In this document: positions 1-5,831 of the stretch, piece by piece
How positions within the stretch are numbered: position 1 is the stretch's first letter
Layout: each line of letters begins with the position of its first letter
Assembly: GCA_002338515.1 (NCBI GenBank)
Contig: DDIL01000006.1
Span: 51,912-57,742, forward strand
Direction of reading: 5' to 3'
DNA: 5,831 nt
DNA from: Glaciecola sp. UBA1851
GTDB lineage: Bacteria > Pseudomonadota > Gammaproteobacteria > Enterobacterales > Alteromonadaceae
Notes under the pieces: model-generated
The model's input: only the letters and a program-made list of their open reading frames with translations
Databases searched by the model: none
What the model was told of the DNA's origin: nothing
Position numbers and translations under genes: made by a program

Positions 1-90
1 CGCGAGCATGACAGGTATGTTAAGCGCTCAGCATTGCGCCTGCGCGAGTATGACGGGTATGTTAAGCGTTCAGTATGACTAGTGTGTTTA
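1..90. repeat. Degenerate direct repeats downstream of the operon, possibly a REP-like element
   Basis: Positions 1-34 and 43-76 match at 30 of 34 bases with a 42-base period; all four differences are transitions. A 19-base core recurs three times, at 5-23, 47-65 and 72-90: AGCATGACAGGTATGTTAA, AGTATGACGGGTATGTTAA and AGTATGACTAGTGTGTTTA. The third copy is spaced 25 bases from the second. The first copy touches the left edge, so the array may continue outside. Read on the minus strand, 38-56 gives CCGTCATACTCGCGCAGGC, which resembles the GTCAT...CGCG...CAGGCG intergenic palindromic repeats of many Proteobacteria (from memory, not searched), although the inverted half expected after CAGGCG is not preserved here. 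I see no stem followed by a T-run, so an intrinsic terminator for the operon is not evident in this stretch. Confidence 0.65.
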
Positions 91-100
91 CGTCAAAAGA

Positions 101-3100
101 TTAAATACGTACTAATTTATCAGACGCTAGCTTTCCTTTTTGAATGAGCTGAGTGGCAGCCCGTCTCAGTTTTAATAACAATAAATAAGCTAATGGCACT
201 AGGAATAAGCTAGTGATAGTGCTAAACAATAATCCGCCTATTATTGCAATTGCCATAGGAGAATACGGCGGCCCATCGCCACCAATACTTACATCACCTA
301 TCGCAAGTGGCACCAAACCAAGTACAGTGGTTAGTACTGTCATTAAAATGGGACGTACTCTAGTTAAACACCCTTCTAAAATGGCATCTTTTACTGCCAT
401 ACCCGAGTTAGCAAGTTGATTGATCCTATCAACTAATACAATCCCATTGTTGACCACAATTCCCATCAAAATAAGCATACCTATCATGCCCATAACGGTC
501 ATAGGATTACCTGTTATCCAAAATGCCCAAAATACACCCGTGAACGAAAATATTAGTGATGTTAGTACCGCTGTTGGTAAAAGCAACGACTCAAACAGGG
601 CAGCCATAACGATATAAATCATTACAATAGCCAAAATCATATTAGTTAGCATAATTGCCTCATCTTCATCTTGGCGCTGAAAACTGCCATCTAACGACCA
701 TGAATATCCGGTAGGCAATTGTATGTTTTGCATAATTGCTTCAATGCTTTCTCGCGCCTCTTCTACCGTAAACTCACCCACTAAGTTTGCACCCATGGTC
801 AAAGAAGTTTGCCTTTCACGACGCTGAATTTGCGACATGCTTGATGTAATTTCCATATCAGCAATCATATCTAATGTCACATTTTGAGTGTCATTTCTAA
901 ACACTGTAAGATTTTTAAGTACCTCTAGTGACGATTGCAAAGATTCGTCATAGGTTAACTGAATACTAATCTCCCCATCTACAGAATTTCTAAATGTGCG
1001 TAAATTTGAACCTCTTAACGCTGTTCCAACTATTTGAGCGATGTCTGCTGAGTTCAAACCAAAACGATACGCCTTATCTCTATCTACGCTAATATGCAGT
1101 TCTTGATTTTGTCCATCTACATCAGCTTTAACATCACTTAAGCCTTCTATACTCGATAAAATTGGCACAATTTGATTCGCAATTTGCAGTAAGGTTTCAG
1201 ATGAGTTACCAAATAAATTAATTTGCACCCCACCGCCGCTGCCTTGATCCCATTGAAAGGAAGGCTTAGCGCGCACAAAAACCGGGAGCTCGTCTCTAAT
1301 TTGTGCTTTTAAGTCAGCAATACTGATAGGCAGTTCAGAGTTAAGTGTGATACCAGATACGGCAAACCCAGCAGTAAAATAGGTATACACTTGCTTAATA
1401 TGGAATCGTTCTTGGTTTGCATACAAGTATTCTTCTAGTTTATTTACCGCAATCTCTACTTCTTCAAGGCTGTAATTACCTTGGATATCATAGTTCATCC
1501 AAATTCTGTCTTGATTCGCATTATTGTCATCATCACTTTTTAGATTACTCATAGGAATAGCAGTACTTGCAAGCAATAGCACCGCAAATATTGCTGTTTT
1601 ACCTTGGTTGTCCAAAATCCACTTTATAGCATTGGCATAATATGTTTTTAACTTAGATGGTTTAGCCACTTTCGGCTTTGGCTTAATTTTTAGCTTTGTG
1701 GTTAGCAATGGAATAAGGGTTTGAGCCAATATTAATGAGGCAACTAATGAAATGCAGATAGAAACTGCGACGTGCTCTAGAAACACAGTTAGCTCAGCTT
1801 TTACACCCACAATATTAGGCAGAAATACAATGATTGTTGTAGCTGTACCCGCAATTACCGCTAAGCTAACAAGGCCTACCCCTTTTTTAGTTGCAGCAAT
1901 GGTATCGCCGGTTTTTTCGCGTTCTTGGAAAATACTTTCTGTCACTACTACAGCGTTATCGACCAGCATGCCTACCGCTAACATCAAGCCCATTAAAGAT
2001 AATATATTAAGTGTATACCCCATAAAATACATGCATGCTAAGGTGATACAAATGGCAAATGGAACAGACAAAACCACCACTAAGGTGGTGGCTAAATTAC
2101 GCAAAAAGATGTAAAGCACAATTATAGATAGGCCGGCACCAATTAATCCTGACTTTAACAAGTCTTCTAGCGAAGAACTCACACTGTCAGCTTCATCTTG
2201 CATAATGAACACGTTAATACCGTTAAATGCTCGATTTTGTTTGGCTTTTTCTATTTCTTGCATAACAGCTTCAGAAACCTGAACAAGGTTAGCGCCCGAC
2301 TCACGAAAAATATTTAAGCCTATAGCGTGAGTTCTATCTAAATGCCTACCCTCAGTCGCTTCAGGAGTTTCAAATTTAACTTCAGCCACGTCTTTTAAGC
2401 GCACATTACGCGCAACAATTAAGTTTTCAATATCACTTTTATTTCTAAACTCGCCAACTGGATTAACCGTTATTTTTTGCTCAAGGTCAAAAAACGTGCC
2501 GGCAGTCATAGAAAAATTCGCTTGATTTAATGTTTGATATAACTGCGAGATATCTATGTGTAAAGCCGCGATACGATCTGACAATAAACGAATGGTAATT
2601 TGCTTTTTTTGTACACCATATAGCTCTACTCTAGATACGCCCTGCAACCTTTCTATAGGCATTTTTAGAGTGCGCTCTAGCAGGTCGTATGAATTTGAAA
2701 TATCTCGGTCGCTCGACAAACGCAGCTGGAAAACCGGCATATCAGCCAAATTAAACTTATATACCATAGTGCGTTCTACGTCATCTGGTAATAAATGGCG
2801 AATGGCATCAATCTTCTCTCTTGCTTCAATACTCTTCGCTTTTATATTTGCATCCCAATCAAACCTAATAGCAATTTCAGCACTATTACCATTTGAATAA
2901 GCTCTAATTTGTTTCACTCCAGACATCGTCGCCAACGCCTCTTCCACCGGCTTAGTGATCATTTTTTCGATTTCGGCTGGGGTAGAGTCTTGATAAGGAA
3001 CTTGAATATAAAGTTCAGGGAAATCGATGCCTGGAAACTTTTCCAAAGGCAACATTTTACTGGCTCCTATTCCCATAATAAGTAGTGAGAAAAACAGCAT

Positions 3101-3169
3101 AAATATAGTTACTGGTCGATTAATTGCGAAGGCCGCTAGTGATGCGCCAGCATTACCAAACTTATCCAT
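101..3169 (-). CDS. RND efflux permease (AcrB-like), second of a tandem pair; complete, 1022 residues
   Basis: Complete inner-membrane RND permease, close to the usual 1030-1050 residue length. ATG at 3169 is well supported: a good Shine-Dalgarno sequence precedes it, and the short cytoplasmic leader ending INRPV runs straight into TM1 (about 19-37). First periplasmic loop is about 38-338, TM2 about 340-357, TM4 carries GMLVDNAVVVTES (400-412), TM6 ends near 489, a Lys/Pro-rich cytoplasmic linker spans about 491-508, TM7 is about 523-540, the second periplasmic loop about 541-838, TM8 about 840-858, TM10 carries GIVVNNGIVLVD (903-914) and TM11 carries RVRPILMT (937-944). Asp404, Arg937 and Thr944 match AcrB D407, R971 and T978; D408 and K940 are Asn405 and Asn907. 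Ala398 argues against a metal (HME) pump. It overlaps the upstream permease gene by 8 bases and probably acts with it in a mixed complex as MdtB and MdtC do (inference). The C-terminal third shows clear paralogy to its neighbour. Confidence 0.97.
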   Translation of the reverse strand: MDKFGNAGASLAAFAINRPVTIFMLFFSLLIMGIGASKMLPLEKFPGIDFPELYIQVPYQDSTPAEIEKMITKPVEEALATMSGVKQIRAYSNGNSAEIAIRFDWDANIKAKSIEAREKIDAIRHLLPDDVERTMVYKFNLADMPVFQLRLSSDRDISNSYDLLERTLKMPIERLQGVSRVELYGVQKKQITIRLLSDRIAALHIDISQLYQTLNQANFSMTAGTFFDLEQKITVNPVGEFRNKSDIENLIVARNVRLKDVAEVKFETPEATEGRHLDRTHAIGLNIFRESGANLVQVSEAVMQEIEKAKQNRAFNGINVFIMQDEADSVSSSLEDLLKSGLIGAGLSIIVLYIFLRNLATTLVVVLSVPFAICITLACMYFMGYTLNILSLMGLMLAVGMLVDNAVVVTESIFQEREKTGDTIAATKKGVGLVSLAVIAGTATTIIVFLPNIVGVKAELTVFLEHVAVSICISLVASLILAQTLIPLLTTKLKIKPKPKVAKPSKLKTYYANAIKWILDNQGKTAIFAVLLLASTAIPMSNLKSDDDNNANQDRIWMNYDIQGNYSLEEVEIAVNKLEEYLYANQERFHIKQVYTYFTAGFAVSGITLNSELPISIADLKAQIRDELPVFVRAKPSFQWDQGSGGGVQINLFGNSSETLLQIANQIVPILSSIEGLSDVKADVDGQNQELHISVDRDKAYRFGLNSADIAQIVGTALRGSNLRTFRNSVDGEISIQLTYDESLQSSLEVLKNLTVFRNDTQNVTLDMIADMEITSSMSQIQRRERQTSLTMGANLVGEFTVEEARESIEAIMQNIQLPTGYSWSLDGSFQRQDEDEAIMLTNMILAIVMIYIVMAALFESLLLPTAVLTSLIFSFTGVFWAFWITGNPMTVMGMIGMLILMGIVVNNGIVLVDRINQLANSGMAVKDAILEGCLTRVRPILMTVLTTVLGLVPLAIGDVSIGGDGPPYSPMAIAIIGGLLFSTITSLFLVPLAYLLLLKLRRAATQLIQKGKLASDKLVRI

Positions 3170-5831
3170 ACGTCACCTCACCAGTATCACCCACCTGAGT
3201 TTTTTCATTTTTAACAGGCTTAAACGCTTTTCTATCAAACACACTATATAAAACAGGGATTAAAAACAGAGTTAATACACTGGCATACAGCAAGCCAAAA
3301 ATAACAGTGACTGCCATAGGAGTGCGCACCTCTGAACCATCTCCCATACCAATAGCCATGGGTAGCAAGCCAAGCACCGTGGTTAACGTTGTCATAAGAA
3401 TAGGGCGAAGCCTGCTGTGAGCAGCTTGTATAATAGCTACATCTTTTTGTATACCAGACGCGCGTAATTGATTAATTCTATCTATCAATACAATTGCGTT
3501 ATTCACCACAATACCGGCAAGCATGATTAAGCCAATAAACACCACAACACTTATATTGGTGCCAGTTAGAAACAAACCATAAATAGAGCCTGCACAAGCT
3601 AAAGGAACCGTAAAAATAATTAAGAAAGGGTGAAGAAAAGATTCAAATTGCGACGCCATAACAACGTAAACCATAAAAATAGCTAGGGCTAATGCCATTA
3701 ATAACGATTGAAAGCTTTGGTCCATTTCTTCACTTTGACCGGCTACTTTGGCTTGTAAGTTAATAGGTAATTCGATATCAGACAATACACTGTTGGCGGC
3801 TAATACGGCTCCACCTAAATCACCATAAGCTAAGTTAGCAGAAATAATCACAACGCGCTCTTGGCCTATTCTCGATATTTCGCTAGGGCCAATAGACATG
3901 GTAATATCGGCCACTGCAGATAGCGTGACAGATGGTGTGGCACCTGGGTTAACAATTAAATTTTGAATATCGTCAATAGAATCTCTTTGAGTGGTTTGAC
4001 TAACTACCAAAATATCTACTTTTCTGTCATCAATACTGTATTTAGTTGCTACTTCTCCGCCCACTTTCGCAGAAATAAGCTGTGAAACAGTTGGTGCATT
4101 CAAGCCAATCTGCGCTAATTTTGCGTGGTCAAACGTCACTTTCAATTCAGGATTACCCGTTTGCAAAGAGCTTTTTACATCAACAAATCGAGAATCGTCG
4201 CTTAGCTTTTCAGCTATTACATCGCCATAACGTTTTAATGCAGCTAAATCATACCCTGACACTTGGATTTGTAATGGCTTAGCAAAGGTAAATAATTCAG
4301 GCTTACCAAACTTACTGGTCACCCCTGCTTTTTTAGACAAAAACTCACGCATAGCGTCTTGAGCTGATTCGCTTAATTGCGCACTAGCATCATTTTCCAT
4401 GACCACATTCAATTTACCCCAATGATCGCCACCTTGTGCAGGGGACGCATTCATTAAGCTGCCAGAACCTGCTAACGAATAGGTTCTTTCAACACCTTCT
4501 AATGTGTTTGTATAGGTAGCTAAATCGCTTAATACATCATCTGTGTTTTCAAGTTTTGTGCCAGTGGGCAAATTCACTTCAACAAAGAATTCACCTTGTG
4601 ACATAGAAGGAATAAGCTCTACTCCTACCCTAGGTAATAACATCACTGATACCGTAGATATTACCAAAATACAAAGCATAACAAAGGCTCTGGCTTTCAT
4701 GCTTGCATCTAAGGCTACTTTGTATGCACTAGCCAAGCCTTCATAAACCTTATTAAATGCCCATAATAAAGGTGTAAATATAAGGCTTAATAACTTAGAT
4801 AAGTATTTAAAAATAGTTAGCACTAGCGTAGTAATTGCAAAGGGTAAATAGTTAAATAATGTTCTAAATAAATACTTGAAAGGCAACCCTAAATAGTACC
4901 CAGTTTTACCTAGCTTTGAACTCGGCTCCCATGCAGGCGCTGACTCACCTAAATCTAATTCAACGTTTGGATGGTTAGACTTTTCACGCGCAGCTAACAT
5001 AGGAATTAAGGTTAGCGCCACCACTAAGGAAACAGCGAGTGCAAAGGTAACAGTTAGAGCCTGATCGCTAAACAATTGTCCGGCAATGCCATCAACAAAA
5101 ACCAAGGGGAAGAATACCGCCATTGTTGTGAGTGTGGATGCCACGATTGCCATGGACACTTCAGACGTGCCTTTCGAAGCCGCCTTTAATGAATCCATTC
5201 CTGATTTCTTGTATCTATCTATATTTTCAAGCACCACAATACTGTTATCTACCAATAAGCCAATGGCTAACGCAATTCCGCCTAAGCTCATAATATTTAA
5301 GCTGATATCGTAGCTATACATTAGGTTGAATGTAGCAATAATAGAAACAGGGATGGAGATAGAAATGATGAGTGTTGGCCAAATATTTCTTAAAAAGAAA
5401 TAAAGAATAAACATGGCCAATACACCCCCTACAATGGCAGCATTTTTTACTTCATTAATGGCTGCGCCAATAAACTCCGATTGGTCATATACTTGCTGCA
5501 ACTCGTAATTATTAGGCATGTCTTGCTGTATTTGATCAAGTCGTTTTTTGACCGCCAAGGCGACTTCAACTGTGTTAGCATCACCTTCTTTATAAATTGC
5601 AATTTCAACTCCTTCAAAACCGTTGAAACGGGTCACTGAATCTCGCTCTTTAAAGGTATTGCTGACGTCGGCTATATCTGACAGTTTTATAAATCGGCCT
5701 TGCCTCGATGCAATAAATACATTTTCAATATCACTTAAATTTTCAAATTGATTAATGGTTCTTACCAAGTACTCTTGTGAGCCATCTTCAACCCGACCGC
5801 CTGACGCATTCACATTTTCATCTTGCAAACG
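3162..5831 (-). CDS. RND efflux permease (AcrB-like), first of a tandem pair; 5' end cut by window edge
   Basis: Inner-membrane proton-driven efflux permease of a tripartite pump; substrate unknown. The frame is open to the right edge, and the first Met (5826-5828) is internal because the visible protein begins in the porter region near the AcrB NVQIPAG segment (here NVNASGG), so roughly 200 N-terminal residues are missing. Counting from that Met: TM2 about 129-147, TM3 about 152-171, TM4 about 178-200 with GLLVDNSIVVLEN, TM5-TM6 about 224-278, TM7 about 380-397, second periplasmic loop about 400-706, TM8 about 707-724, TM10 with GIVVNNAIVLID (773-783), TM11 with RLRPILMT (806-813), TM12 about 838-862. 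Asp194, Arg806 and Thr813 match AcrB D407, R971 and T978, while D408 and K940 are Asn195 and Asn776. Ala188 replaces the Asp of metal-type (HME) pumps. The TM6-TM7 linker is about 60 residues longer than in AcrB and hydrophobic. Family assignment is firm; the exact pump is not identified. Confidence 0.96.
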   Translation of the reverse strand, partial: RLQDENVNASGGRVEDGSQEYLVRTINQFENLSDIENVFIASRQGRFIKLSDIADVSNTFKERDSVTRFNGFEGVEIAIYKEGDANTVEVALAVKKRLDQIQQDMPNNYELQQVYDQSEFIGAAINEVKNAAIVGGVLAMFILYFFLRNIWPTLIISISIPVSIIATFNLMYSYDISLNIMSLGGIALAIGLLVDNSIVVLENIDRYKKSGMDSLKAASKGTSEVSMAIVASTLTTMAVFFPLVFVDGIAGQLFSDQALTVTFALAVSLVVALTLIPMLAAREKSNHPNVELDLGESAPAWEPSSKLGKTGYYLGLPFKYLFRTLFNYLPFAITTLVLTIFKYLSKLLSLIFTPLLWAFNKVYEGLASAYKVALDASMKARAFVMLCILVISTVSVMLLPRVGVELIPSMSQGEFFVEVNLPTGTKLENTDDVLSDLATYTNTLEGVERTYSLAGSGSLMNASPAQGGDHWGKLNVVMENDASAQLSESAQDAMREFLSKKAGVTSKFGKPELFTFAKPLQIQVSGYDLAALKRYGDVIAEKLSDDSRFVDVKSSLQTGNPELKVTFDHAKLAQIGLNAPTVSQLISAKVGGEVATKYSIDDRKVDILVVSQTTQRDSIDDIQNLIVNPGATPSVTLSAVADITMSIGPSEISRIGQERVVIISANLAYGDLGGAVLAANSVLSDIELPINLQAKVAGQSEEMDQSFQSLLMALALAIFMVYVVMASQFESFLHPFLIIFTVPLACAGSIYGLFLTGTNISVVVFIGLIMLAGIVVNNAIVLIDRINQLRASGIQKDVAIIQAAHSRLRPILMTTLTTVLGLLPMAIGMGDGSEVRTPMAVTVIFGLLYASVLTLFLIPVLYSVFDRKAFKPVKNEKTQVGDTGEVTYG
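3173..3179 (-). promoter_or_regulatory. Ribosome binding site of the second permease gene, inside the end of the first
   Basis: On the minus strand the bases read GAGGTGA, an exact seven-base match to the 3' part of the Shine-Dalgarno consensus AAGGAGGTGA. GAGG ends six bases before the ATG at 3169. The site lies within the last codons of the upstream gene, whose TAA stop (3162-3164) falls inside the first codons of the downstream gene. This supports the start choice and suggests translational coupling that would keep the two permeases in proportion. Confidence 0.85.

Noticed and set aside
1..90. CRISPR array
   Set aside because: Copies diverge, spacing is uneven (42 then 25 bases), and the material between long copies is only 8 bases, so there are no spacers.
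1..100. Rho-independent terminator after the operon
   Set aside because: Reading downstream on the minus strand, only short GCGC pairings are visible and none is followed by a run of T.
213..617. Plus-strand open frames opposite the C-terminal part of the second permease
   Set aside because: They lie antisense to strongly conserved TM8-TM12 RND sequence, have no recognisable protein character and no clear RBS; shadows of the real gene. The same holds for the other plus-strand frames at 1752-2114, 2556-2900, 3027-3251, 4082-4282, 4543-4746 and 5086-5313.
4758..4982. Frameshift or insertion sequence remnant explaining the TM6-TM7 insert
   Set aside because: The reading frame is intact through the insert and on both sides, and I see no terminal inverted repeats or target-site duplication around it.
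5826..5828. Met at 5826-5828 as the start of the first permease
   Set aside because: The frame is open beyond it to the edge, and the protein there is already in the mid porter domain with no TM1 before it; this is an internal Met of a gene truncated by the window.
101..5831. Heavy-metal (CzcA/CusA-type, HME) assignment
   Set aside because: The TM4 position six residues before the conserved Asp is Ala in both proteins (Ala188, Ala398) rather than the Asp of the HME DFG motif, and the overall motifs fit the hydrophobe/amphiphile efflux group.

Overview
The window is filled almost entirely by two minus-strand genes, each encoding an inner-membrane permease of the RND (resistance-nodulation-division) superfamily, AcrB-like. 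The base composition is fairly AT-rich, and the proteins look like those of marine Alteromonadales-type Gammaproteobacteria. That placement is an impression from protein style only; there is no rRNA or marker gene to confirm it.

Layout in transcription order (right to left): 5831-3162 holds the C-terminal four-fifths or so of the first permease. Its start codon, first membrane helix and most of the first periplasmic lobe lie beyond the right edge. 3169-101 holds a complete second permease of 1022 residues. The two genes overlap by 8 bases (ATGGATAA), with a strong Shine-Dalgarno sequence for the second gene inside the end of the first, so they are almost certainly co-transcribed and translationally coupled. 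Positions 1-100 lie downstream and hold a short degenerate direct-repeat array and no recognisable intrinsic terminator.

How they work together: tandem, non-identical RND permease genes are known from MdtB/MdtC of E. coli and MuxB/MuxC of Pseudomonas, where both permeases act in one tripartite pump with a periplasmic adaptor and an outer-membrane channel. The same arrangement is inferred here, with the adaptor gene expected upstream, outside the window. Both proteins lack the Asp found at the HME (heavy-metal) position in TM4, so organic-compound or drug efflux is more likely than metal efflux; the substrate cannot be read from the sequence.

This is mainly an ordinary efflux operon. The points worth a second look are the Asn substitutions at two proton-relay positions in both permeases, a hydrophobic insert of about 75 residues between TM6 and TM7 of the first permease only, divergence of the second permease just after TM7, and the repeat array at the left end. 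I found no evidence of a new defence, mobile or RNA system.
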